64,000 bases of DNA. Source: Intestinibaculum porci (GTDB taxonomy: Bacteria; Bacillota_I; Bacilli_A; Erysipelotrichales; Coprobacillaceae). Shown piece by piece: positions 7,948 through 15,753 of this stretch. Position 1 is the first letter of the stretch. Each line of letters opens with the position of its first letter. The notes under the pieces were generated by a model. It had not been told where the DNA came from, did no database searches, and saw only the letters and a program-made list of their open reading frames with translations. Both the position numbers and the translations under genes were made by a program. The DNA lies in NCBI RefSeq assembly GCF_003925875.1, contig NZ_AP019309.1, forward strand, positions 1,984,001 through 2,048,000, in the 5' to 3' direction.

Positions 7948-9846
7948 TTAAGCCGCTGGCCTGGATGTTGTGCTATTTATATTTTCTGTCATCATTGCGT
8001 GTCGTCTTTCAGCTCTTGCAGTATCCACATCAGCTTTAACTGGCATTTCAGGCTCTTCAGTGCAGAAGTCTGGTATTTTCCCTAACGGTCTGCTGAACCT
8101 CTCTTCCTCGAATTTTTGGTATTCGCTTGACCAGGGCATCATCTCATCGATATATTCGCTAATATCGACGCTGGCATGGGCAAGTGAGCTTTCGAAAAGA
8201 TATTCCAGATACGTATGCGGATCGCAGCCGTTTGACTTGGCAGTTTCAATAAGCGTCATAATGATGCAGAGCGTTTCAGCGCCGCCGATGGAATAGCAGA
8301 ACAGACTATTGTTTCTGACCATGGCTATATTACGAATCTTGCGTTCGCATTCACCGTTATCGATTGGAACCATTGGATCATCAAGAAACACTCTGAATGC
8401 ATCCTCATGATTGAGGCTGTAGCTCACCGCATCCTCCATTTCCTCACTAAAAGTGCCGCTGCTGATATCAAGGGACTTGATATAATCAAAGTATGCATCG
8501 ACAAGCGGTCTTTCGATTTCGTCTCGGACTTTAGCTCTTTCCTTGGCGGTAAGTTCTTTGGCATCATCATCAGCGCTGTAAAGATCACCGATCATATCGA
8601 GACACTTTTTTTCGGGGCTTTCCTCAAGAAGCTCTTTATCCTTTACCGCTTTAAATTTCACTTCATATGCCTTGTACAGTCTGCGTCTCAGATGCATAAA
8701 GCACCCGCCGAGTATTACATGATCCTTTTTCTCCGAAGCCAGCTTATAATAGGCGCTGTAGGCATCAGATGTCAGATGGATTGTGCCGTCGTTAAGATCC
8801 GCATAGAACTCAAGAAGGTGATCCGCTGATCTTGTCAGCTCGAAGCAGAAGACTGCCAGCGGCCGCTCTTCTTCAAATTCGCCAGTGATATGACACCATA
8901 TGTAGCTTTTGCTTCCCGCATTTCTTCCGTCATTGATGACTTCCAGATAGGTTTCATCAATCTGGGTGTATGTCCGGCAGGCCATTTGTCTCATTATCTC
9001 GCTATAGACTGGCTTTAGATATCTGTCAGTGCATTTAATGACCCAGTCTGACATTATCTCTTTTGACAGGTTGATTCCCTGATATGACAGAACCCTTGAC
9101 AGCCTTGCCAGGGGAACTCCCAGCACAAATTTGAAAGACATGATAAAAGCCAGCAGTGAAGGCGTAACCTTGCTCCTTAACATCAGCTTATTAACCGGCA
9201 GTGCCACTTCGCGTAAATCATTAGTATCATCATCGTCATAGACTCTGATCACTGGGCGTTTGACATATACCCTGTAGAGATTTCCTGGAATAAACATAAA
9301 TTCTTCGGATATGTTCCAGCCTTTTAATGTCCATTTGCCGTAGCCGTATTCTTTATCGATACGCTCCCTGTCAAAGTCAATAATCGTTATTTCTGGTATC
9401 TGTCTGGTCTTCTTTTTCCTGTTTAGCTGCCTGCAGGCAGGTCTTTTTATTTTCCTGGATTTTTGGCTGTCATTATTATTCTGTTTTTTACCATCACAGT
9501 CGCTTTCATTCATTTCTTCCGAAAGAGGGTCGCTAAACTCATCATCGTGGATTTTGCCATTCATCTTTTCAGACTTTCTTCCAAAGCGATTCTTTTTGAG
9601 CTCATCCGTCTGATTCTGAAGTCTGGTATTCTCATGATTAAGAGTGTTAACTCTTATAACTAGATCTTCGCATTCGGCTTTAACCTTCTTAAGCTCATCG
9701 GCTGTGTAGCTGAATGTGTTTTTTAATTCATCCAGTTCGGCACGTAATCCGCAGCACTCTTCATAATATTTTAAAGCAACCGCAATCAGGTCCGCATAAC
9801 TCATTTTATTCAGTTGCTGTTTAAAATATGCGCTGTCTGCCTTCAT
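7948..9846 (-). CDS. tnpC: IS66 transposase TnpC
   Basis: This 632-aa IS66 transposase has an N-terminal leucine-rich coiled coil (about 25-90), a basic linker, and a DDE domain. Candidate catalytic residues are the Asp in TQIDETYLEV, the Asp in HLTSDAYSAY and the Glu in DNGECERKIRNIAMVRNN, followed by the conserved SIGGAETLCIIMTLIETAKSNG segment. The C-terminus contains the DPHTYLEYLF motif of the family. It appears intact and lies 10 nt downstream of the small accessory ORF in the same operon. Confidence 0.93.
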   Translation of the reverse strand: MKADSAYFKQQLNKMSYADLIAVALKYYEECCGLRAELDELKNTFSYTADELKKVKAECEDLVIRVNTLNHENTRLQNQTDELKKNRFGRKSEKMNGKIHDDEFSDPLSEEMNESDCDGKKQNNNDSQKSRKIKRPACRQLNRKKKTRQIPEITIIDFDRERIDKEYGYGKWTLKGWNISEEFMFIPGNLYRVYVKRPVIRVYDDDDTNDLREVALPVNKLMLRSKVTPSLLAFIMSFKFVLGVPLARLSRVLSYQGINLSKEIMSDWVIKCTDRYLKPVYSEIMRQMACRTYTQIDETYLEVINDGRNAGSKSYIWCHITGEFEEERPLAVFCFELTRSADHLLEFYADLNDGTIHLTSDAYSAYYKLASEKKDHVILGGCFMHLRRRLYKAYEVKFKAVKDKELLEESPEKKCLDMIGDLYSADDDAKELTAKERAKVRDEIERPLVDAYFDYIKSLDISSGTFSEEMEDAVSYSLNHEDAFRVFLDDPMVPIDNGECERKIRNIAMVRNNSLFCYSIGGAETLCIIMTLIETAKSNGCDPHTYLEYLFESSLAHASVDISEYIDEMMPWSSEYQKFEEERFSRPLGKIPDFCTEEPEMPVKADVDTARAERRHAMMTENINSTTSRPAA

Positions 9847-9856
9847 AGTGTTACGT

Positions 9857-10225
9857 TTAGATCTCCTCTGACGATACGGTTAGCTGTCTGATCTCACTAA
9901 TCAGCTGCTTTAATTTTGTGTTCTGGCTGCTTAATGATTCTATCTGCTTGCGAAGATCAGTGATTAATATCATCTGATCCATATTTTCCTTTTTCAGTCT
10001 GGCTAATTCGGCTGACTGTCTCCTCTCGGCAGCTGAAGGTTCTCCGCTCTTTTTCTTCTGTGGACCTTTTTTGCCGGTGGGGACCATTTTGCCGGTTTCG
10101 GGATCAATTTTTCCGATCAGCTTTCGCTTGGAGCGAGCCTGCTTCTTTTCAGGATCCCAGTAGCTCTTAGACTCGTAGACATAGGTAATGCCTGTAGTCT
10201 TGTTGGTCTGTTTGATGATAGCCAT
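9857..10225 (-). CDS. IS66-associated small accessory protein (122 aa)
   Basis: The N-terminal half (about 1-55) reads YVYESKSYWDPEKKQARSKR then LIGKIDPETG, a Lys/Arg-rich beta-type domain. The C-terminal half is a predicted coiled coil. The same layout occurs in the 120-aa protein at 32667-33029, and the N-terminal domain resembles the start of the IS1634-like transposase. It is therefore a mobile-element domain, perhaps DNA-binding, that occurs alone or fused. It is not one of the classical IS66 genes. A ribosome binding site (GGTGATGG) overlaps the start. Confidence 0.75.
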   Translation of the reverse strand: MAIIKQTNKTTGITYVYESKSYWDPEKKQARSKRKLIGKIDPETGKMVPTGKKGPQKKKSGEPSAAERRQSAELARLKKENMDQMILITDLRKQIESLSSQNTKLKQLISEIRQLTVSSEEI

Positions 10226-10281
10226 TCCATCACCTCGTCCTATATACTATTATAACACTATGAAGACTAAAATTCAAGATA

Positions 10282-10313
10282 ATAGTGATATTAAGCGAAT
10301 ATAATATCACTAT
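10282..10313. repeat. Inverted repeat between IS66 tnpB and accessory gene
   Basis: A 10-bp perfect inverted repeat (ATAGTGATAT / ATATCACTAT) with a 12-nt loop lies in the 133-nt gap between tnpB and the accessory gene. A TATAAT-like box lies further downstream, near 10250 on the minus strand, so the gap may carry an internal promoter with an operator or a weak terminator. Confidence 0.45.
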
Positions 10314-10358
10314 ATTGTTCAGTTTTGAATTACCATCAGAGGAGTGATATTTCCTTTA

Positions 10359-10697
10359 TCAGCGCTTATTTATTGTACCATCCAAAGTAAATCCGTCCAA
10401 CAGTCTTTCGTACTGTTCACGCGTTATATCACGAGCTTCCTGATCATCTCTAGGCCACTGAAAGGCACTTCCTTTTGAAAGTCGGACATAGATAAGAACC
10501 CATCCGCCTTCTTCGTAAAGAAGCCCCTTGATACGATCTCTTCTGCCACCGCAGAAAAGATAAATGGTTCCTTTTTCCATCGGATTCATATGATATTCAG
10601 CGGCTATAACTGAAGCCAGACCGGTAATGCCTCTGCGCAGATCAGTCTTTCCGGTTCTTATTACAATTCTTTTGATGCCTGTCAGTTCTCTAAGCAT
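10359..10697 (-). CDS. tnpB: IS66 accessory protein TnpB (Orf2)
   Basis: This 112-aa IS66 Orf2-like protein has the family pattern TGKTDLRRGITGLASVI, then TIYLFCGGRRDRIKGLLYEEGG and a LSKGSAFQWP motif. It overlaps the tnpA stop by 8 nt, so the two are coupled. It is required with TnpA for transposition in studied IS66 elements. Confidence 0.92.
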   Translation of the reverse strand: MLRELTGIKRIVIRTGKTDLRRGITGLASVIAAEYHMNPMEKGTIYLFCGGRRDRIKGLLYEEGGWVLIYVRLSKGSAFQWPRDDQEARDITREQYERLLDGFTLDGTINKR

Positions 10698-11112
10698 TTT
10701 TAACCACCGCCATAACTCTTGTCAGCGTTTCTTCATCAAAATGTGAATCAATCTCAATGACAAATCCATTCTTCTGAAGTCTCACTCCTGACGATTTGGA
10801 GACGCTATTACCGGTTTGAGGAGAACTGTCATTTAAATCAACAGAATAAAAAGTGCCGTTGCCGTCACCCCGATACGGGTCAATATTATTGTTTTGGCAG
10901 CTGCGCTCTGCCAGTGATCTTAAATCACTGTAGGTGCTGATTCCGTGTTTTATCATGAGATCCCTGATAATCTTTTTATAATGTGACAGTGTACTTAAAC
11001 CAACATTATTTTTGGTACACCATTTAGCTAAGGAAAGACCGCTTTTTCCCTGATTTTCAATAATGCCAGTCCATTTAATGATCATTTTGCAATCCTTTTC
11101 CGAAAAATACAT
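10690..11112 (-). CDS. tnpA: IS66 accessory protein TnpA
   Basis: About 140 aa, with an N-terminal helix-turn-helix-like region (WTGIIENQGKSGLSLAKWCTK, then NNVGLSTLSHYKK) typical of IS66 Orf1. The C-terminus (VRLQKNGFVIEIDSHFDEETLTRVMAVV) matches the family end. I choose the ATG at 11112 because GGGAGG lies just upstream; an upstream in-frame start at 11148 lacks a ribosome binding site and overlaps the promoter region. An inverted repeat TATTAGAATAATT / AATAATTCTAATA (about 11129-11161) upstream may be an operator. Confidence 0.85.
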   Translation of the reverse strand: MYFSEKDCKMIIKWTGIIENQGKSGLSLAKWCTKNNVGLSTLSHYKKIIRDLMIKHGISTYSDLRSLAERSCQNNNIDPYRGDGNGTFYSVDLNDSSPQTGNSVSKSSGVRLQKNGFVIEIDSHFDEETLTRVMAVVKNA

Positions 11113-11855
11113 ATGCAAAAGCCTCCCTATTAGAATAATTTGATACATTAATAATTCTAATAGAAGGCATAACTAATTTCATGGATATTACCTCATACGC
11201 TTACATTTGATGCAGTGCTCGCATCAGGTTCTCATGATCTAAAATCTTGTCTGTTAGATTCATTGCTGCTTTCTCCTTCTATAGTAGATTATTTAGAAAC
11301 ATCCCAGCTTCGGTATTTGATCATAGACAAGGTACGCCCTATCCAGCGGATCACCTAACTTGCGGACTATCTAAATATTGCAAATAGTGAATTAGCACTA
11401 TGTAACATTAGGCCCTTCGATATCTCTATCTACTACAACCTCAGCTGACTTCTAGTGGCAACCTTTTTCGTCCGACGTTCACCCATACTGTTTAAAAGAT
11501 TCAGGAATTCATCGTCCACTAGATCTCCCTAAAGAGCATTGAGATTTAGGCATCCTTCAAGGATACTCCCTCTCGTACTCGGGGTAAGGACACACATCAC
11601 ATTTGAATCCTCACTAGCTCTGAATTTACCTTACTGATATATACGTCTACCCTTTAGGGCTTTGGCTTGATGTGCAGCCTTACCCAACAGCTAGGCCTAA
11701 TTCAGTTTCTGTTCGTAGCCACAAGGATTTTGCTACACCGCTTCCTTCATCCATAACATCACTGCTATAAACTTGCGGTTCACTATACTTGGCGGTAGAT
11801 TCCCGTAGTTGATTTCACATCAACAAGATGTGCGCCATGCCCGGCACACACAGTT

Positions 11856-11880
11856 AAGGGCGTAATAAACAAACGCCCTT
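11856..11880 (+). terminator. Terminator hairpin at group II intron 5' exon
   Basis: A perfect 7-bp GC-rich stem (AAGGGCG / CGCCCTT) with an 11-nt loop is followed on the plus strand by TTTT. It would end plus-strand transcription of the transposon genes. The antisense group II intron begins about 6 nt from its other side, as class IIC introns do next to such hairpins. Confidence 0.75.
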
Positions 11881-11933
11881 TTAAGTACATAATTAAACAA
11901 TAACCCATCATGCAAAACCATATAAACATCAGA

Positions 11934-12141
11934 TAAAACGTAAATTTATTTATAAATTAGAGATGACATATCGACATTTAAAAGAAGTAAACTGGCTAAG
12001 AGTGAAGGGATACTTAGATGAATTAATTTACGGTTTGACTTTTAATATCAGCGAAATCGGCAAAATATCACAATCAACAAGCTTTATTTTAAAGGTGAAT
12101 TAATTTGCGGTGTGATGGTTGAGATAATTTGCAGGTCCACA
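11934..12141. repeat. Repeated transposase-binding-like sites at transposon right end
   Basis: Three direct copies of a TGAATTAATTTGCGGTGTGA-like unit lie at 12017-12038, 12094-12115 and 12117-12141; the last is degenerate and ends in CA. A fourth, inverted copy is at about 11934-11955. Mu/Tn7/Tn552-type elements carry such multiple binding sites at their ends. The sequence beyond 12141 is host coding sequence. Confidence 0.65.
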
Positions 12142-12809
12142 TGATATTTCACTAGATTGAAGATATGCGCTGTCAACACCTTGTCGACATTAATGCCCGG
12201 CTGAACGACCCAGCAGTCAATTTTCATGGCATCACATAAAGCTTTAAAAAGAGCAGCATAACCGCCACAATCAGCTCTATGATATTTCACTGGCCCATAT
12301 GAGACCGAGGTATGGTGCTTAATATACTGTTCATAAGAAGCCTGCTTATATACACAACGAGCCGCTAGCGCAAGCTGAATAGCCGTTGGCATCCCTTTTT
12401 GCAGCTTAGTATTTACAAACTGTGCCGCATAATCACTGACAGCCTTCTTATGTACTTTCGACATGTTATGATCCCATAACGTTTTTTCTTTCGCAAAAGT
12501 CACATGGGAATAGCGCTTTGTAACTCTATTCGATTTTACTTGTCCTGCTTTCACAAAATAGGTATAGGATTTACGATCATCAAGCTTGCGATCCGTGTAA
12601 TGCGTAGCTTTGGTCGTCGCTATTTTTTTATACGTCTTGCCAGCCTTTCGATAAATGGTGTACGTTTTGCCAAATGCATTCCATTTAAGATCGCAACGAT
12701 CGGATTTAAAATGACTCGCTTTTAAAGTCGCATTGTAAGCTGATACACTGGACCACGATGTCCCGATCAGCAAAGCACTGATCATGAAACTGATCATTCT
12801 CTTCATCAT
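12084..12809 (-). pseudogene. Secreted transglutaminase-like protein, truncated by transposon end
   Basis: The signal peptide (MMKRMISFMISALLIG, cleavage near SVSA) is followed by an Fn3-like stretch (NAFGKTYTIYRKAGKTYKKI). Next comes a transglutaminase-like core with the catalytic Cys in ADCGGYAALFKALCDA and the His in AHIFNLVKY. The expected third residue (Asp) and the rest of the fold are missing. From about 12141 downward the codons come from the transposon terminal repeats, giving the tail VDLQIISTITPQINSPLK. Ribosome binding site AGAAGG precedes the start. It probably acted extracellularly; it is likely non-functional now. Confidence 0.8.
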
Positions 12810-13119
12810 TGATATCCCTTCTGGTATATTCTAATTAGCTCATCTAGCTAATAGGAATATACATTTCCTTTCTATCAACTTTATATACGTAGTTGATTAC
12901 TGTTTAGAAATAGTATATGTTTGAAAAAGTGAATGTGTATGTGGATTTATATCCCTCCCTGTAGCTTTGACTACTTAAGAAAGTATCATACCGCAGACTT
13001 ATTCACCAGCAACCATCAGTTAGATGAGTCTTTGAACTCGCATTTCGAACCAGGATTTGCAGATTAAGCCCTGTGGGTTCAACACAGTCACAAAATCTAT
13101 AATCGAAAGGAACTTAACT
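12810..13119 (+). other. IS110 upstream non-coding region, candidate bridge RNA locus
   Basis: There are 310 nt without a gene between the truncated transglutaminase and the IS110 transposase. The first ~60 nt hold the upstream gene's promoter area with an inverted repeat ATTAGCT-N5-AGCTAAT. The part from about 12950 to 13115 has several short self-complementary stretches (for example TGTG..CACA near 13072-13087). In IS110-group elements this position encodes the bridge RNA. I could not fold it or define loops, so this is by position only. Confidence 0.4.
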
Positions 13120-14304
13120 ATGATTACATCAGGAATTGACATTGGAAAGAATTCCCATGTCATCTCAGTCATTGATCAGGATACAGGCGTTCCGCTAGTC
13201 AAGCCGACATCCTTCACCAACAACTTTGAAGGATTCAAGAAGCTCGACAAAATTCTAGAACCGTATTCAGAAAAAAATCTGAGAGTCGGCATGGAAGATA
13301 CCGGACACTATCACTTCAATCTTCTCCATCATCTTCTTAAAGAAGGATACAGCACGTATCTCATTAACCCTTCAAAGACAGATGCAGAAAGAAAGTTAAC
13401 CGGAAACATCACAAAAAATGATCAGCAGGATTCAATGCAGATTGCAGATATTCTAGCATATCCAGCAAGAAAGAAGCTTTACCGAAAGGTTGATATGACC
13501 TTCTTTTCCATGGACGAGCAGAAAAGTCTTACGCGTCTGCACGCAGATCTTACGGAACAGCTGTGTCCAATAGGCAATAAAATACAGAAGTCGCTGGACA
13601 TCCTGTTTCCCGAATACAACAGCTTATTTGGCGGCCATTATGGCAAAACCTATATGAAGATCCTTATGACCTTTAAATCAGCCGCTAACATTGCCGAAGC
13701 TGACATTACCGATATCAAGGAAGCAATGAAGCATAACGGCCGAGGAAGAGGCGTTAGCTTTACTGCTGAGGACCTCCAGGCACTAGCAAGAAATTCGGTT
13801 GCACAGGCAAATAAAGGCGAGGAATACGCCCTTGAGGCCCGACTTGATCAGTACACTGTGGTAGCAGAGCAGCTTGAAAAAGTGGATAAAAAAATAGAAG
13901 AGCTGTCAAAAGAAACAAACTCTCCTATGTTAACCATTCCAGGAATTTCACACCTTTCCTGTACCACCATTCTAGCTGAAATACGCTGCATTGGCAACTT
14001 CAATTCGGCAGCAAAGCTTACAAAATTTGCAGGAGTAGCTCCAAAGCACTACGAATCAAGCCAGTTTGACGCTAAGCACTGCTCAATATCCAAGAAAGGC
14101 AACAAGTATCTGAGAAAGATACTCTATCAGATAATAACGCCTGTCATTAACAATAATAAGGTCTTCAAGGACTACTATGACAAGAAGATCAGCGAAGGAA
14201 AGAGCCATAGGTGTGCACAGGGCCACTGCGTAAGAAAGCTTCTCAGGATCATCTTCCACATTCTTGCGACTGGCGAAGGCTTTGATCCAGACAAGCTGAA
14301 GTAG
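13120..14304 (+). CDS. IS110-family transposase (DEDD recombinase)
   Basis: About 394 aa. The N-terminal RuvC-like DEDD domain shows GIDIGKNSHV (Asp), GMEDTGHYH (Glu) and KNDQQDSMQIAD (Asp pair). A helical linker follows, then the Transposase_20 domain with MLTIPGISHLSCTTILAEI, FAGVAPKHYESSQF and SISKKGNKYLR carrying the candidate catalytic serine. I place the start at ATG 13120 after CGAAAGG; an upstream in-frame start at 13057 adds 21 residues not seen in the family. IS110 elements lack inverted repeats, so the element ends cannot be set. Confidence 0.9.
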   Translation: MITSGIDIGKNSHVISVIDQDTGVPLVKPTSFTNNFEGFKKLDKILEPYSEKNLRVGMEDTGHYHFNLLHHLLKEGYSTYLINPSKTDAERKLTGNITKNDQQDSMQIADILAYPARKKLYRKVDMTFFSMDEQKSLTRLHADLTEQLCPIGNKIQKSLDILFPEYNSLFGGHYGKTYMKILMTFKSAANIAEADITDIKEAMKHNGRGRGVSFTAEDLQALARNSVAQANKGEEYALEARLDQYTVVAEQLEKVDKKIEELSKETNSPMLTIPGISHLSCTTILAEIRCIGNFNSAAKLTKFAGVAPKHYESSQFDAKHCSISKKGNKYLRKILYQIITPVINNNKVFKDYYDKKISEGKSHRCAQGHCVRKLLRIIFHILATGEGFDPDKLK

Positions 14305-14316
14305 ACGCTTCAGCTT
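14293..14316 (+). terminator. Hairpin overlapping IS110 transposase stop
   Basis: A 9-bp perfect stem (AAGCTGAAG / CTTCAGCTT) with a 6-nt loop spans the stop codon. The following T-rich stretch (CTTTGATGTTTTTT) makes it a likely intrinsic terminator. Confidence 0.65.
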
Positions 14317-14612
14317 CTTTGATGTTTTTTACATATCTTTTTTGAAAACTTCGCAAAAAGCTATAGGAGATTTGCATCACAGATTTGTGAATAATCTCGC
14401 ATACTATTCATTTTTCAAGGTTCTATATACTATTTGTATACTAACTGAAATCAAATAAAATTTTCAAACTTTTTCATAAAACTACTTGATTTTTATATAG
14501 TTAGCTTTCTTAAGTTTATTATATACCTTTCCTTTTGTGCCTGGTACAAATAGCGCATGGTCACAAAAATCTTAAGAGCACCTTTTCCATGTTTTCTATG
14601 AAAGCGCGTCCA
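14317..14612. other. Non-coding region after IS110 transposase
   Basis: AT-rich, with no convincing ORF. It probably includes the IS110 right end and leftover host sequence. I see no clear structure apart from the flanking terminators. Confidence 0.4.
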
Positions 14613-14639
14613 AAAGAGGTTGCTTACAGCAACCCCTTT
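14613..14639 (-). terminator. Terminator of decayed permease gene
   Basis: Stem AAAGGGGTTGC / GCAACCTCTTT read on the minus strand, followed by TTTGG. It lies 11 nt after the permease stop. Confidence 0.75.
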
Positions 14640-14649
14640 GATCGTTTTG

Positions 14650-15148
14650 TTACTCATGTCCTTTTAAAGCCATCTCCATAGGAATATGACGAATTCGGTG
14701 ATATTCTAAAAAGAGAATACCAATAAGTAAAATTATACCGGCTACAGCTAATAGGATGATGGTAGACAAAGACGTGTCATAAGGTAAAAAACCACTCATT
14801 TCATTGCGGACAGCCGCTTCCCACACTTCTTTTAACAGGCGGTCATCAATAATTTGTAAACCATGATGTCAGCTGACTTTGAATGCCTAATGTCTTATGC
14901 AGTTTGCTTTGTGTCATAAAAAGACGCAAAGCCCCCTCATAATGATAGACACCTGAGATCTTAAAGGTATAGGTCCGCTTTTTATAGGGCTCCTTGACTT
15001 TGAGCGTCATCCCTTTTTTAAGATGATATTTTTGAGCATAAGCGGAAGAGATGTAAACCTGATCTTGGCATAGTTTCAAGTGAACATATTGGCTTTTTGC
15101 GACGATCCCATATAAGGCAACCTCATTGAATATGTGTAATATTGCATT
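14650..15148 (-). pseudogene. FtsX/MacB-like ABC transporter permease, C-terminal remnant
   Basis: Two frames together read as the end of an FtsX-type permease. The upstream frame gives a periplasmic segment (QDQVYISSAYAQKYHLKKGM, then KISGVYHYEGALRLF). After a one-base shift near 14865, the second frame gives DDRLLKEVWEAA and a transmembrane helix TIILLAVAGIILLIGILFL, ending IPMEMALKGHE. No N-terminal part or start exists; the frame is closed by a stop at 15149. It is a decayed fragment with one or more frameshifts. The ORF 14846-15079 seen alone is not a gene. Confidence 0.75.
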
Positions 15149-15166
15149 TCATGTTCATCAAACGTT

Positions 15167-15195
15167 AAAACTCGTTAGCATGAATACTAACGAGT
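15167..15195 (-). terminator. Terminator after Ig-like secreted protein
   Basis: An 8-bp stem CTCGTTAG / CTAACGAG is followed by TTTT on the minus strand, just downstream of the gene at 15204-15743. Confidence 0.8.
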
Positions 15196-15203
15196 AAAGA
15201 GAA

Positions 15204-15743
15204 TTATTTCTTTATTGTGATCTGACAAACAGCTTTTTTATGATTTGTGGAATAAGCAGTAATGAAAGTAATGCCTGGTGAAATAGCTTTAATAGAGCCA
15301 TGAGATAAGATTTGAATATGTTTATTTGAGGCTTTATAAGTTAAAGCCTGATAAGTGGTATTACCAGGATGAAACGTGACTGGTAAGTACTTTGTCTGAC
15401 CAACTTTGATGGTATGATATTTCTTTTTAAATGTTATTGATTTACAGGCAATAATCTTAGAAACGTTAATCTTCCAGGTAAATAAATGGGTGTGATCACG
15501 CGCTGTGATCACTGCTTTACCGGGATGAACGGCATAGAACATGCCTCGATCAATGGATATGATACGGGAATTAGTATTGGTAAAGTGCATCTTTTTGACG
15601 TATTGTTTTCCCGCTGCTAACATGTTTTCTCCAACGACCATATGAACATGATAAGTCGGATAACGTTTAAGCTTATGCGCTGAGACAGTAGATATTGAAC
15701 ATACTAAGATCAGTGATAAAAGACATGATAATAATCTTTTCAT
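15204..15743 (-). CDS. Secreted protein with bacterial Ig-like (Big2) domain
   Basis: 179 aa. The signal peptide MKRLLSCLLSLILVCSISTVSA is followed by a ~70-residue N-terminal segment that looks like half an Ig-like repeat (SIDRGMFYAVHPGKAVITA). A Big2-type domain follows (SITFKKKYHTIKVGQTKYL ... ASNKHIQILSHGSIKAISPG ... ITIKK). There is no membrane anchor or sorting signal, so it is probably released or wall-associated by other means. The precise role is unknown. It lies 10 nt downstream of the next gene, so they may share a transcript. Confidence 0.7.
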   Translation of the reverse strand: MKRLLSCLLSLILVCSISTVSAHKLKRYPTYHVHMVVGENMLAAGKQYVKKMHFTNTNSRIISIDRGMFYAVHPGKAVITARDHTHLFTWKINVSKIIACKSITFKKKYHTIKVGQTKYLPVTFHPGNTTYQALTYKASNKHIQILSHGSIKAISPGITFITAYSTNHKKAVCQITIKK

Positions 15744-15753
15744 GCTATATCTC

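Larger units (their letters stand above)
7517..11204 (-). mobile_element. IS66-family element (3688 bp)
   Basis: Both ends start GTAAGCGT and share AATATCCAT and AATTA blocks. A perfect 8-bp target duplication ATTTGATG flanks them (7509-7516 and 11205-11212); 8 bp is standard for IS66. Gene order on the minus strand is tnpA, tnpB, a small extra ORF, tnpC. It lies in the intron reverse-transcriptase gene. The 431 nt between its left end and the tnpC stop are non-coding and hold a GC-rich hairpin (7640-7674). Confidence 0.95.
6257..11263 (-). pseudogene. Group II intron reverse transcriptase/maturase, split by IS66
   Basis: The C-terminal 417 codons lie at 6257-7508 and the first 19 codons at 11205-11263. 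Joining them (removing the IS66 and one ATTTGATG copy) gives a continuous 436-aa protein starting MNLTDKILDH with ribosome binding site AGAAGGAG. Motifs: NKGKAGIDGM (RT0/1), RPLGIPSVVDRV, HSHGFRPGRSCH, FDTVNQ, GMPQGGPLS, RYADDTCVY (catalytic YADD), LGFTF, and a maturase X domain around LRGWINYFRIG. There is no obvious HNH endonuclease domain, consistent with class IIC. In its present state no complete protein can be made; the ATG at 7474 is internal. Confidence 0.9.
6190..11850 (-). ncRNA. Group II intron (probably class IIC), interrupted by IS66
   Basis: Read on the minus strand, the intron begins near 11850 with GTGTGCCGGGC, matching the GUGYG start of group II introns. About 590 nt of domains I-IV are followed by the reverse-transcriptase ORF, and it ends near 6190 after domain V and VI hairpins. 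Subtracting the IS66 insertion (3688 bp plus 8-bp duplication) leaves about 1.96 kb, normal for a IIC intron. The 5' exon ends in a GC-rich palindromic hairpin (11856-11880), the typical IIC target. Exact splice sites are approximate. Confidence 0.8.
2380..12141 (+). mobile_element. Mu/Tn552-type (tniA-tniB) transposon, visible right part
   Basis: Components are a tniA C-terminal fragment, an ExeA/TniB-like ATPase, a small ribbon-helix-helix-like protein, a frameshifted 103-aa gene, and then a right end with repeated ~22-bp sites ending in CA at 12141. At that point the sequence becomes the coding sequence of a secreted transglutaminase-like gene. Three further elements are nested inside: the IS1634-like element, the group II intron, and the IS66 element in the intron. 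The left end, and therefore the target duplication, lies outside the window. Confidence 0.6.

Noticed and set aside
14846-15079. Complete 77-aa gene
   Set aside because: The similarity to FtsX-type permeases continues on both sides in shifted frames, so it is part of a decayed gene.
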